From positions 1,860,001 to 1,924,000 of the forward strand of contig JAFEKR010000003.1 of assembly GCA_019022495.1 (NCBI GenBank): a stretch of DNA of 64,000 nucleotides. The letters run 5' to 3'. The DNA comes from Epichloe hybrida (Eukaryota > Ascomycota > Sordariomycetes > Hypocreales > Clavicipitaceae). Below the pieces are notes generated by a model. That model did no database searches. It saw nothing but the letters and a program-made list of their open reading frames with translations, and was not told the origin of the DNA. A program made the position numbers and the translations under genes. Of the stretch, positions 43,020 to 54,632 are shown piece by piece; within the stretch, counting starts at the first letter, position 1; the number at the start of each line of letters is the position of its first letter.

Positions 43020-43922
43020 ATGGCACTGGACACTACACAGGAGAAGAGTTGCGCGGACTACTTTCTTCGGCCAGCAACCTTGTCCCCAATGCGTCTGGTT
43101 TTCGACTTTGACGGCACCATTACCCAGCACGACACAATAGGGGAGCTCGCGCAATCAGCCATCCGACGAAAGAAGCAGCAGACGCAGCGCGATTTGCAAC
43201 CGGCGTGGGACGATGCCGTGCGGAAGTATCTGCAGGACCATCAGTCGTACACCGCAAACTTCACGCCTCCAGAATCAGAAAGAAGGACGGTGGAGGAGGA
43301 AGAGAGGTTCTTGGCAGGGCTGCGCCCGATCGAAGAGGCCTCGCTGACAAGAGTCTCACACAGTGGCCTCTTGGCCGGCCTCGAGAAAAGCGACTTGATC
43401 CAGATGGGCATGGAGGCCGTGTCGACAGGCCGCGTCGGGATGACCGAGGGCTGCCAAGATTTGTTGGAAGAAGCCCTGCGTGGCGGCGCCAAAGTCGACG
43501 TTCTGTCAGTGAACTGGTCAAAGTCGTTCATCGAGGGCGTTCTGCACAAACACGCTGGTGGTGTCAACGTCGTGGCCAACGACGTGTCTGAGGATGGAAG
43601 CATACATGGCCCGTCTTCCTGCACGCCGCCCGGGATCATGACCGCGCGGGACAAGGTGCGCGCATTCCGCCGAATCGTGGGCGAGGATCAACAAGTTGTT
43701 TACTTCGGGGACTCGGCCACCGACCTAACCTGCCTCTTGCTGTGTCGGGGGATCGTCCTGGCCAGAGACAAAGAGAGCTCTTCTCTGCTGAAAACACTTT
43801 CCAGGATTGGTACCGATGTTCCACATGTCTGTAGTGCGCAGGACCACACGGATAAGAGACTGTTTTGGGCGCGGAACTTCCGAGAGGTGATGCAGAGTGG
43901 TGTTCTGGATGCGACGACGTGA
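43020..43922 (+). CDS. HAD-superfamily phosphatase, phosphoserine-phosphatase-like
   Basis: A single exon; from the ATG at 43020 it encodes 300 aa. An in-frame ATG at 42936 adds 28 poorly complex residues, and a later one at 43089 directly precedes motif I. HAD motif I is LVFDFDGTITQHDTIGELA (Asp nucleophile plus Asp acid), motif II is VLSVNWSKSF, and motif IV is VVYFGDSATDLTCLL. A four-helix cap lies between (QPAWDDAVRKYLQ to LLAGLEKSDLIQMGM). This matches fungal cytosolic HAD phosphatases with a C1 cap; the substrate is unknown. The C-terminal segment KRLFWARNFREV looks fungus-specific. Confidence 0.88.
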   Translation: MALDTTQEKSCADYFLRPATLSPMRLVFDFDGTITQHDTIGELAQSAIRRKKQQTQRDLQPAWDDAVRKYLQDHQSYTANFTPPESERRTVEEEERFLAGLRPIEEASLTRVSHSGLLAGLEKSDLIQMGMEAVSTGRVGMTEGCQDLLEEALRGGAKVDVLSVNWSKSFIEGVLHKHAGGVNVVANDVSEDGSIHGPSSCTPPGIMTARDKVRAFRRIVGEDQQVVYFGDSATDLTCLLLCRGIVLARDKESSSLLKTLSRIGTDVPHVCSAQDHTDKRLFWARNFREVMQSGVLDATT

Positions 43923-44854
43923 GATTGTGTACGAGGTGAATGTGAGATGAGGCGGGCCAAAAAAAAAAAAAAAACTCATTCCACAATGACACACTGGAGT
44001 TGAGTAGCACAGCATGTATTTGTGTTTCCTCTCGGGTCCATCACCCGACGATGGGTATTATACCATTTGTTCCAAGGCCGGTCACAAGGTTTGCCTTCTG
44101 TGGTACGAGCTCCCGATTTCCACGAGAAACTACAGCATAATATCTTCTCTGTCCTCGTATGCATGAGAGGGGATTTCCTCTCATACCATGTTCCATGTTC
44201 AGCAACTACGTGCAACTACGTGCTCCCTCATAGCTTGTCCGGATCGATCCGAACACCAGCATCAAATGATTCGCCTACCACACCGACGGTATACATCTAC
44301 GACGGCACACTGTTCACTTGTCAGTACCGAATATGGAACGGCGGAAATATGATTTTCGCACAAGATGACCCAAGTTTATCCCTTGGGACCATAGAGTTGA
44401 AAAGCTGAACAGCTAAAAAAGCTGCAGACCCGGGGGTGTACACCCAATATTCGCAAATATTGGCGTCGGAACAAGGCAAATGGTGAACATAACTTGGAAG
44501 GCTGAACTGAACACAATATTGACGAGGCCAATCGATATTGGTAAGAAGACTGGAGGGAAAGCCTTCATTTTACAGTAAAAGTTATGCAACTGACAAGTGA
44601 CGGCTGCTTGCGTGATTACAAGGGATCGCGAGCGCCACTCTCGTGTAATTCACAACGCATTGGTTTTGATTCTGGGGCCCCGGGATATGAGCGCAGCCAG
44701 GTGTGGTCATGTTTTTGTCAAGTTGCGCGTGCGGAGAGGGAAGAACCCGTCTGAGCTGATATGGCTTCACCACAGACGCATACATAATCCCCAATTACTC
44801 GAAGCTGGTCTTCTTGGAAAATAGACTGCACCGATCAATAAACCTCTCAACAAG
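43923..44854. other. Intergenic, 0.9 kb
   Basis: Starts with an A run near 43960-43974. A 128-codon frame at 44022 has no recognisable features and is not supported. No repeats or RNA genes seen. Confidence 0.5.
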
Positions 44855-45010
44855 ATGAAGCTGTGGATCACAACCCTTCCTCTGCTAGGGGCCGCCCAGG
44901 CTCTCACCACCAGCCAGGAAGTTTGTACCAATTCCCAAACACCTCGCAGTTCATCGAGAAGATGGCTGTCCTCCCCAACGGCCACCTCCACCTACAATCT
45001 TAAATCCGCA
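44855..45010 (+). pseudogene. Decayed start of a secreted SMP-30/beta-propeller-like gene
   Basis: An ATG opens a good signal peptide (MKLWITTLPLLGAAQALTTS) and stops after 57 codons. From about codon 22, another frame reads LYQFPNTSQFIEKMAVLPNG, similar to the first blade of secreted fungal SMP-30/gluconolactonase-like propellers (compare the consensus YQFPNTTWIENLAVRPNG from memory). This suggests a frameshift after the signal peptide, and nothing downstream continues the propeller. Interpretation is moderate; it could be a short secreted protein instead. Confidence 0.5.
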
Positions 45011-45156
45011 TCCGCAATTGCTGTGTAACAGAAACAGCAGTCAACTCGCATTTGATAGGGCAGATCGAAATCAACAGCGTCTGGCAGATACCCTAAGTTA
45101 TCCTGATCTCAGACCTAATCTCAGACTCACCAGCCAACTGATCTCCTACAAATCGC

Positions 45157-47669
45157 TCATCGCGGCCCAGACTGAGACCACCCTTCCGTAGCCCTGTCTA
45201 GGTTGAAAGCCGCACTTATAAGAGCAAGGTGGCTGAATGCTTGGGGCGTGTTACCCAATTGCTCGCCGCTTCTTGCGATTTCCTCCGAAAATATGGACAA
45301 ATGATTGGAAAAGCCCAGCATGTTTTCGAACAAGCTGACCGCGCGCACGAGATATTTGGGCTCGTATACGCCAGCGCGGGTCATGGCCTCGACGAGCCAG
45401 AACGTGCACATGCTGAAAGCGCCGTCTCGTCCTCCGACGCCTAGGCCGTCAACAGCGTTAGCATGCGGTTGGAGTTCGTGGCATTAGAGTCTAGAGGGTG
45501 GAATGCGACAGACCATCATCGGATTGATCGGTATCGTAGCGAAAGACGAGGCCGGTGCTGGTGAGACCGCCCTTTTCCGGAGGCAAGAGGATCTTTTCGA
45601 GCGTGCTGACAAATCGAGGATCGCAGGGGGCAATGAAGAACACGAGGGGGGCGATGAGAATGGACGAATCTAGGATCGTGTTGTTCTCGTAACTCTGGAT
45701 GAAGGCCTTCATATCCGTGTTGTAGCCTATTTGATGTGGCATTAATACTTTGGAGTGATTGTTTTGAGAGCACATTCAAGCTGTATACCTTTCTCCATGA
45801 TCTCTTCATAAAGTTTGTCTCGTGCCGCTAGCCAGGCGGCTCGATTGGGGCAGGGAAAGCAGCGTTTCTCAGCAAGACGTACGCCGCGGTCGAAAGCGAC
45901 CCATAGCATGATTTTGGAGTACGTGAAATGTTGCTTCTGTCCGCGCACTTCCCAAATAGACATGTCTGGCTCTACTATACGTTAGTTTGTGTTGTTGCTT
46001 GAACCCGCAAGATGAGGTCAAGGGGGCGGGCGTACTGTCGATTATGGTCAGGACGTAGTCTGGGACATGTAAGCGGATGAAACTTGAATGACGAGAATTT
46101 GGCGATTCTATGCTGACCTAAAAGCTCCCTGACTGCTCGCCAGACATCCCAGGGCACAGGCTTGCCATACTTGTTGTACAAGTAGATGGCATCCATGAGT
46201 TCGCCGTATATGTCAAACTGCTGGTGGAACGCCGCGCCATTACCGACCCGAACGGGTCTGCTGCCCCTGTAGCCGTCCAGGTGATCTAGTGTATACTCGG
46301 GGATATCGGTCTCACCCCTTATGGTGAACATGATGGGTAGACCGCCATCAGGGCCGCGAGATTTGACGAAGCGCTCCATGATGAAGTCCATGTATGCATC
46401 TGCCTCTGCTTTGAAGCCCAGTCGGAGGAGGATGTAAACCGTGAAGCTAGAGTCCCGGACCCAGGAGTACCGATAGTCCCAGTTTCTTACACCCCCGATA
46501 TCTTCAGGGATGGAGAAGGTTGGAGACGCAACTATGGCGCCGGTTGGCTCTGTTGGACATTAGACGACTGACAACAACTAAAAAAAAAAAAAACATTGGC
46601 CCAACAAGGTTTCAGAATAGAGAAACATACCGTAGGTCATCAACTTGAGGATCATCAAACTTCGTGAAACAACCTCTCTCCATCGACCCTTGTATTTCGA
46701 TTGTCGAATAAAATTGTGCCAAAACATCTGGGTGTCATGCTGTTTGCTGTCGAGTTCCAAGGTTGAGATATATCCTGTTGTGTGGTTGTGCAAGTCATTT
46801 CTCACAACAAACGAGACAGTCTCCCCTTCGTGGATTTTAATACGGGCAACAAGGCCCTCACCAGCCATGCCATCCTTTGTCTTCTTCTGGAAGGACACCT
46901 GCGGACACCCTTCCCCCTCGTCACCCCCCTGCACCGCCACGTCTACTTGGAGCTTCACATCTTTGCTATGAAAGGTAGCAACCTTGCTTTCCGTGTCGGA
47001 AGGCTGACAAAGCGTGGTGACATGCGGTTCGAGTCCATAGCCGAATGCTGGGAAGATCTCGACGTCTGTAATGTAATGTAAGAATCATTTTCATGTTTGT
47101 CTTACGGAGTGAATGTATTGTTCTTGAACTGACCAAGCGTCAGCGAGCCCCTGATGCATTCTACCCTCCTGACTAGCCATTTTTTAAGCTCCTCTTGTAC
47201 TTTTGTCGCCTCACGGTAGGCGCTCTGCTTGAAATTCTTGGTCATGACCTGTGCATCCTTGGGACGTGGGAAAAAGTCGACAACGTCTACCACGCCATCC
47301 TCGTGAATATGTCGAGTTTGCAGGATACACGAAGACGGCAAGTACTGCTGTTTCCTCGTGCACCCATAGTCTTCTGGGGGAGCTATACTAAAGTAGCCGC
47401 CTTTGTCTTTATCCAACAAGCGACAAAATACGGAAGGCGAGTCAAAGTTGGGCCTATGCCTCACTGATCAGCCACATCTGGCATCATGTACCGCACGAAA
47501 CTGGAAAAGCGAATGCTCACCAACACATGAAGTCTACGCTGCCGTCAATACCGACCAATGCACAAGTGTGCATGTTGCCGATCATTCCGTAGTCCTCGAT
47601 GGGCAGGTAGCCGCCTGTCTGGTCCCGTCGGGATTGACCAAGGTGCGAAGTTGAACCTTGCGCAGCCAT
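45157..47669 (-). CDS. Intracellular GH15 glucoamylase/trehalase-like glycoside hydrolase
   Basis: Eight exons: 47521-47669, 47134-47453, 46631-47065, 46118-46549, 46036-46059 (24 nt), 45789-45971, 45514-45726 and 45157-45440; together 679 aa in one frame. It begins [12 protein letters not shown], then [20 protein letters not shown] and [20 protein letters not shown], the N-terminal signature of bacterial-type GH15 enzymes. The (alpha/alpha)6 domain has [39 protein letters not shown] and, near the end, [19 protein letters not shown]. There is no signal peptide or starch-binding domain, so it acts inside the cell, possibly on trehalose or an alpha-glucan. All introns are 58-81 nt; several donors are GTCAGx. 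The ATG at 47720 is out of frame. Confidence 0.9.
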
Positions 47670-49388
47670 AACTCAGTGTATGATAGACCGGATTCTTTCT
47701 TATGCAACTCGTTCCCCATGAATTAGACAAGCCGCCCTTGGTTGGGGTTTGGCGTGACGTTTCGAAATATCAAAAATATCCAGCAGTGAGAACAAAAAAA
47801 ATTGCTCATGCCCCAGATCTGATGATGTCACGCCTATGTAAATGTACGAAGCTCGTGTGAAGGGCCAAGGCAGGCCTGCCTCGAGTGGGCCCGCCCCGAT
47901 GGTGCGTCGCGACTCGCATGTCAATGCTGCGCTGCCGGTGCATGAAACTTTTTAAGCACTGCCAAGCCAACCAACAACCAATAACTGGCCCCAAACGTGC
48001 CGAGCTCGAAAGCTCGCTTCAGCTTCAGGTCGATCGTAGATCTGGCATTTGCGGGTCACCGCATAAAGTGAAGAAGAAAGTGCTCCTTCAGAGCGAAATC
48101 CTGGCTGGATGGACTGGACCGTCTGGACGACCTCTGAGTAATTAAATTAGTAAGTCGGCCAAGATGGCTGAACACGCTTCTCTAGCCGTTCACGGCCTAG
48201 CAAGACGGGTTGACGGTGCCAAGGTGCCTATCGCAATCACGAGACGTCAGAATGGATATGTAGATTGTATCCTCCAATGTGCTTAGGTTGATTAGTAGTG
48301 CAGTACGAGTACAATGCCACGGCTTTCCGATGTAGTGCGCTTGCCAAAGTGCAACGCGTGCTGATGAAGCAGAAAAATTAGCTGTCGACTAAAAGACTGC
48401 GCGTCGCGTGAGCAGCATTGAAGCCGGCAGCAGGACACGCGACACTTGAATGAAAGCTGAGAGATGCCGGCGCGTCTGCAACCGTCTGCAACCGGCCGCG
48501 ACTCAGGATTCCAGGACATGTCTCTGCTATTGCGTCAAGCAAAACCCCCAGAGCTGCTTCTGAATGATGCGTGCATGTGCTACGGTCTAAACTGCGATGG
48601 CACATGATTGTGTATTCGGACAATAGCATTCACAATCGGCATTGGCAGGTGGGCAGGTGGGCAGGTGAGGAGGGCATTGAACGGCCAGTCTGCACTGCAG
48701 CCAGCTGCCAGCCTGAATCTGCAGCTGGCTAACTAGGCATTTATTTTTTACCGGCTGCCAACCAGGGGGCAACCCCCGGGGCTGCTCCAAAAAGTCCGTG
48801 AGTCAAGCAAGTTCCCCACATTCCATCTAACTGTTCAGCAGAGGCAAAAGGCAAAGACCAATTGACAGATCAATTGTGATAAGCTGGTTGGTTGGACATG
48901 CACAACTCGAGCACACATGTCCACCGCCAAGACCAGCCCGGACCTGCAGCCCAGCCCAGCCCAGCCCAGCCCAGCCCGGCTGTTGCAGCAGTCTGGTAAT
49001 AAGCAAGTCGCGCTCAGCGTCGACTGGAGCTAGTCTTCTTGGGGCATCGCGTCGCAGAGGACTTCATGACCCTGTGCCGCTGGCTTGATTGAACCTCCAA
49101 TTGGCTACGTCCCTCTGGGTTCCGTTGGATTCCGCTACGTCCTGATCTGGCCCGCAATCTCCAGGTCTCCAGTCTCCTGTCTCGGGTCCTCCTTGCCTCC
49201 TCAGCCTGGGTTGGGTACCTTCCCGAACCCCAGACAGAACGACAGAACCCATTCGATCTGTCTACCGAGTCACGAGTGATAGTGCTCCTATTCCAGAGTC
49301 CCCAAGCCCAGCAAGCGCCCCATGCTCAGGTGAATCGTCCAGTCCACTGGCCGGGCCTGGGAAGCGTCGGCCCTGTGAAATCTCCATC
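47670..49388. other. Intergenic 1.7 kb with pentanucleotide repeat
   Basis: No supported gene. A CCAGC pentanucleotide repeat (about six units) occupies 48948-48979, and GGTGGGCA direct repeats lie near 48650-48665. The right part is the leader of the transporter gene. Confidence 0.6.
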
Positions 49389-51331
49389 ATGCCCACCGCC
49401 CTCTCATCCTCTTCCATTCATGCTCCCTCGGCCTCGGCCTCTCCCTCTCCCCCGTCTCCCGTATCCGTCGATACCTCAGCACCATCTGTCTTCCCCAGTG
49501 CTGAATTTCGAACCGATCCCTCACCCTCAGCCGCCGCGGCCTCGGCCACTTCTTCTACCTCGCCTCGAACCGCGGCCAACCATATCGAGATGGAACCCAT
49601 TCCGGGTCATCGGCGGCGGAAGAGCAGTCTTATGAACCCGATAGGAGGCCATAGCCATCCCGGAATTCCTTCTCCAGGTAGACCAATCATGCACAATGCC
49701 CGTATCCAAGCTTCTTCGAGTTTGTTGGATAAACCCAAGGAGCACGGAGGTCCGTCTGGTCGATTGGGAGACTCTGGTTCGAGCAGAGAGGATTCAGGGA
49801 GAGACAGTCTAAGTGACGAGGACTTGCGGGACGACGAAGAGATGGGCCTGACGGGGAAAGATCGAGCCCGGAAGCAAAAGAAGCGCAGAAGAAACACCTT
49901 GCTGAACAACAGAATCGTCCGCGAAAAGATTCTATCGGCCGAAGAGAAGAAGGAAGCAAATCGCAATGTTGTTAGGAACTTGGTAGTCAATGGCTCCTTG
50001 ATATTGTTATGGTACCTTTTTTCTCTGTCCATCTCTGTGGTAAGCAATCTGCTTCCCCCTTCTGGGCGACGAAGACGACGCGGGCTTTCCCATTTGCGAC
50101 CTGCTTACTGACTTTGGAATTGACACGATAGTATAACAAATGGATGTTTGACAAGGACCGCCTCAATTTTGCATTTCCCCTCTTCACCACTTCGACGCAC
50201 ATGCTGGTGCAGTTCTTCTTGTCAGCCTTGGTCCTAACATTTGTACCATCCTTACGGCCGAAGGCCGCGCACAACTCGGACGGGGGGCGATCAAGGCATG
50301 AGTCCGAGCCCAATGGTTCCATCATGTCCAAAATGTTTTATCTTACTCGCATTGGCCCATGTGGTACCGCTACGAGCCTTGACGTTGGCCTAGGCAATAC
50401 CTCGCTGAAATTCATTAGCCTTACATTCTACAGTATGTTGAACTGCCCGCCCTGTGCCTCGACACAGCAGACTTTGTTCTAACACTGAATTCTAGCCATG
50501 GTCAAATCATCGTCACTTGCCTTTGTCCTGCTCTTCGCTTTCATTTTCCGACTGGAAACGCCCACCTGGCGTCTGGTTGCCATCATCGCACTCATGACAT
50601 TCGGAGTCATTCTGATGGTATTCGGCGAGGTCGAATTCAAGCTCGGAGGGTTCGTTCTCGTCATTTCTGCCGCCTTTTTCTCCGGTCTGCGCTGGTCTCT
50701 CACGCAGATTCTCCTGCTTCGCAATCCGGCCACATCCAATCCGTTTTCTAGCATCTTTTTCCTCTCCCCCGTCATGTTTGTGGTTCTCCTGGCCTTGGCG
50801 ATTCCCGTGGAGGGCTTCGGGCCATTGTGGGAAGGAGTCAAGGTTTTAACTGAACAGTGGGGAGCCATCTGGACTCCATTATTTCTACTTTTTCCTGGCT
50901 GCATTGCATTCCTCATGATAGCCTCGGAGTTTGCGCTCTTGCAACGTACGTCAGTCGTCACATTATCGATTGCAGGTATATTCAAGGAAGTGGTCACCAT
51001 CTCGGCCGCCTCGGTCGTATTCGACGACAAGCTTACACCTATCAACCTCATCGGTCTTTTCACTACAATTGCAGCCATTGGTGCCTACAACTACGTCAAA
51101 ATCACCAAGATGCGTCAAGAAGCGCAAGACGATGTGCATGAGCGTCACGGCGGCGCCGTGCCAGTCACCCCTGTCAGTCCAAGCGGAAGTGGCAGCGACG
51201 CCGAGATTGACGAATCTGCCGAAGAAACGGCAGGGCTCCTGCAACAAGACATCGAGCAAGACCAGGGACGACTGGTCACGGCGGATGGAGGTTCGCAGCC
51301 CAATTCGGCGCGGTCCGCGAATTCACAGTGA
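49389..51331 (+). CDS. Nucleotide-sugar/triose-phosphate-type transporter (SLC35C2-like)
   Basis: Exons 49389-50039, 50132-50432 and 50496-51331 encode 595 aa. The first 190 residues are Ser/Pro-rich and charged, ending in a basic stretch (ARKQKKRRRNTLLNNRI). The ten-helix DMT/TPT fold begins at VVNGSLILLWYLFSLSISV, then YNKWMFDKDRLNFAFPLFTT, a family signature (NKW(M/I)F). Later helices include LVAIIALMTFGVILMVFGEV, then GFVLVISAAFFSGLRWSLTQ, and VVTLSIAGIFKEVVTI. The cytosolic tail is acidic. SLC35C2 homologues act in the Golgi/early secretory pathway; the substrate is not defined. The SLRWSLTQILL segment supports C2 rather than UDP-sugar subgroups. Confidence 0.9.
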
Positions 51332-52077
51332 GGAGCTGTACCTCGCTCAAATGAAGCGCTTTATTATATTAAGAAGTGAGGGCCAGCACGGCAACAAGTA
51401 CAACATGACACTGAGCACAAGCGTTGATTTCATTTCCTTTTTTTTCTTTCTTGCTTCAAATTGTCTTTTGCATAATGACGTCAGTCATCCGATCTTGAAC
51501 CAATGAGTTGGCATTTTCTATCCATGTACGTTAGGAGGGAGAGGAAAAAGAAAAGACGGGCCACGTGGGAGTATGTGGTGTTGAAATGGCCATTTGCGAA
51601 AAGGAGGCGACACCAACTGACATGGAGGGGGAATCCATGAAAGATTTATCCGAGAAATGGAGCATAGATCATTGGGCTAGGGAGGATCTAGTCAACACAA
51701 TTTCGCATAGGAGTCGGCATGTACACATTGTACACGACGAGGCAGTACGATACCCATTCCATTAGTCACTGATCGATACGACTGCCAACTGAAGTAAGTC
51801 ATGTGCAATTGATCGGTCATCCGACAGGAGAAGAACTACTTGAGATGTCCTAAAGTGCCTGCCATCCGTCATGCCTCCTTGATCATGAGTCCCCCGTACT
51901 GCAATCACGCACTCTAAAAGTCCGCAAACAAACCCACTTCGAGAAAAAAAAAAAAAATTAAACGCCGAGCTGTGCCGCGATAAACAGTAGATGTGAATTT
52001 CACCCCTCCTTTATTGAAGGAACAAGCCGAGCCCCCCCCCCCCTCACCCCCCGGGGACGGGACGATGGCTACGAAAT
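51332..52077. other. Convergent intergenic, 0.75 kb
   Basis: Contains an A run near 51944-51957 and a C run near 52034. A 66-codon frame at 51565 is unsupported. Confidence 0.5.
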
Positions 52078-53217
52078 CTATCCCAGCAGCCGCAAGCCAT
52101 TCTTCGTCTTTTGCCCAGGTTTTGTAACGCCAGTAGGGGCAACGGGGCCAAGAGATGGCTCGTACCCATTTCCGGAACCCCCGTGCCGCCCACCATTCTG
52201 CTGGCTGCCCGACTTTTTGTGATGATTATTCCTGCTGTTCTTCCCGCCCTTCTTGTCCTTGACAGTGACGGCTTTGATTTCGGTATTGGCCTTCTTCACG
52301 ATGACGGGGTGGCTCTGGATGTACTGCCCGTTCATGGTCTTGGCAGCGTTGAAGAAGTCGTCTGCGTCGCTGAAGCTGACGAAGCCGTAGCCCTTTGATT
52401 TATTGGTGCGCTTGTCACGGACTACTTTTGCTTTTTGCACGGATTTCCACGGCGCGAACGCCTTGAGAAGGGAATCGTCGGTCGTTTCGCCGGCGAGATT
52501 GCCCACGAAGAGACGCAGGTGGGCTGGGTCCCATTCGAGGAGGGAGTCGTCGGTCCATTTCTTGCCGCCGCCCTGGCGGACAACCGTCTTCTTCTTGTCG
52601 GGGTTGCCCGGGACGGCGGTGGTGGGGGGGACATCCGGCTTGGGCGTCTCGACGGCGACGGGAATGGGCTTGCCGTACCTGTCGAGGGCGGGAACGGCCG
52701 CGGCGACGGTCGAGGTCGAGTCTCGGGAATAGGCGCTTTGCCACTGGGCGATTTGGGCGGCCATGTCGGGGTCATAGTCGCTTGGGTTGGAGACGGCGAC
52801 GCTGTTGGCGGAGGGTGCTTGGACGGGATTTGGGAAGGGGTTTCTGATCTGCGGCGCCGAGGAGTACGAGGTCGGCGCTTGGCTGTAGCTCTGAGGTCCG
52901 TAGCTCTGTTGTGATGCTGCTTGGTATCGGTATCCTCTGCCTGCTGAGCTCATGCCGGCGGCGCCTGGGGCGCCGGGATAGCTCGGGTACGCAGATTGGC
53001 CATAATGCGCGGCGCCGGTGGCGGTTGAGGCACCGGGGGGGTAGCCTGGCACGCCGGCGTTGTACGATGGAGCAGCGCTCGCGTATGATTGCCCCGAGGC
53101 TTTCGAGGTGGACGAAAAGGTAGGCTTGAATCCTGGTCGACCGTTATGTCCGCTGCTGGCGCTGATGGGAGGTCGAGGTGGAAGAGAGCTTGTGCCTGGA
53201 GGAGGCTGGTATGCCAT
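52078..53217 (-). CDS. RRM protein, RBM42-like
   Basis: A single exon of 379 aa starting MAYQPPPGTSSLPPR. The first 220 residues are Tyr/Gln/Ser/Pro/Gly-rich prion-like sequence (SQQSYGPQSYSQAPTSYSSA). The lone RRM is at about 238-315: RNP2 LRLFVGNLAG and RNP1 KGYGFVSFSD, with the block KVVRDKRTNKSKGYGFVSF almost matching the RBM42 signature. The C-terminus is basic (KGGKNSRNNHHKKS). RBM42 homologues are associated with the spliceosomal tri-snRNP and hnRNP K; role here inferred. An ATG three codons upstream (53226) is possible; the MAYQ start fits better. Confidence 0.85.
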   Translation of the reverse strand: MAYQPPPGTSSLPPRPPISASSGHNGRPGFKPTFSSTSKASGQSYASAAPSYNAGVPGYPPGASTATGAAHYGQSAYPSYPGAPGAAGMSSAGRGYRYQAASQQSYGPQSYSQAPTSYSSAPQIRNPFPNPVQAPSANSVAVSNPSDYDPDMAAQIAQWQSAYSRDSTSTVAAAVPALDRYGKPIPVAVETPKPDVPPTTAVPGNPDKKKTVVRQGGGKKWTDDSLLEWDPAHLRLFVGNLAGETTDDSLLKAFAPWKSVQKAKVVRDKRTNKSKGYGFVSFSDADDFFNAAKTMNGQYIQSHPVIVKKANTEIKAVTVKDKKGGKNSRNNHHKKSGSQQNGGRHGGSGNGYEPSLGPVAPTGVTKPGQKTKNGLRLLG

Positions 53218-54632
53218 GATGAACAAAGTGTAATCTTTTGTGAAAGAGACTTTTGCCTTATCTGACGTACCTTTGAGCTGTCTGTCCGCTCAAAGAGATC
53301 TATCTTTTGCTTCTGCGCGAGTCTGGCCAGAGATGTGGCAAGCGGGAGTTGATGCCTTGTTGGTGCTGCTCGTAGGCGCGTTTGGATGTTGGTGGTATGT
53401 TGGTCACCACGAAGGGAACTCATTCACTCTTCTTCGATACGTTCGTTGCAGGGCCGCGGTTGACCTTTCTGGAAAGACGCCTTTACGCTTAAAAGAAAAA
53501 AGGTGTCACTCGCGACGTCACGTGACAGATCTTTGCGTCGCCTCCATCCAGCACAGCAGCCTTGGCTTGGAGGGTCTAGCTTGAACCTAATTTTTTTTTA
53601 AAAATATACTCCGAACAGATATATACACTCTTGGTGTTTTCTTTGTTTTCTTCCACCACGTACCAATCCCAGACTCTCAGCGTAGAACGTCTACGTCTGT
53701 CTGTGCTGTGCCTTAACCAATGCCGTTGACGGGCCGCCAGTTAATGGTAGATACAAATCCGTCAACACTGCTCCGGGGCCATTTCTTGATTGCATAGGGG
53801 ATCATTTGTATAATCCTTTCACAATACGAAAAGGACTCACTGAAGAATGGGTTTACCTCTTTTCACTCACAGAACACAGAATCTACGAATGAACCCTAGT
53901 GGCCGCCGGAATGCGACCCACCGGGCTGAAACCTGATGATGAACACGGCGTGATTCGCTGCAACCGGACTTCTACAGTGTGTAGTATCAAAACGGTCGGC
54001 CTGGACGCTTTTCCATCGCGATACCAGCAGCCGTGGACAGGACAACTCTCGGGGTGGTGTGGTCCGGGCGACTTGTCGAACTCCCAACATGCCGTGAGCT
54101 AGTACATGACCGTTGGCCCCGTGGGCAAACCGTCGCGTTTGGGAACGGACGGGGTACAAAAAGTCCGACCTCAGCGAAACGCCAACCAGGTCTGTGATTT
54201 GTGGGCGTATTCCGTTGCCCCTTCCCGCCAGAGTTCGGCGAGTTGGACCAGAAACCTATTTTGAGAAGGCGCGACGGGACATGGACCAGGCAGCTGCGAA
54301 AGTCATTTTTGTCGCGACGAGTCCCTGAGAACGCCTCGGGTCTTGATGACGATGATTTGGTCGAAGCGCCAATCAATCAATGGCTTCTACCCGCTTTTCT
54401 AAGCCCCGCCAAAACTTCTGAGACTACTCCGTATTACCGAGCGTCAGTTTCTCTTTACAACAAGCCTCGCCATCCTTCTGGCGCTGTCGACTTACCCGCT
54501 ATATTATTTCTCGCACCTGCCACATTTCCTCCGTCGGCTTTGAACCTCGCTCTTACCTCCCCTTCTCTTCAAACCATCCTGTCCCCATCTTGTCCCTCTC
54601 GTGACACTATAACATCACATCACAACGCCATC
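53218..54632. promoter_or_regulatory. Divergent region RBM42-like / GND1, 1.4 kb
   Basis: No gene supported. Contains an A/T run near 53590-53602 and, towards the right, pyrimidine-rich sequence just before the GND1 start, typical of strongly expressed fungal genes. Confidence 0.5.

Noticed and set aside
44022..44408. 128-codon plus frame as a gene
   Set aside because: No motif, signal or coding-like composition; lies in an otherwise featureless spacer.
49418..50047. Minus-strand frames opposite the transporter N-terminus
   Set aside because: Low-complexity complements of the Ser/Pro-rich N-terminal region of the SLC35C2-like gene.
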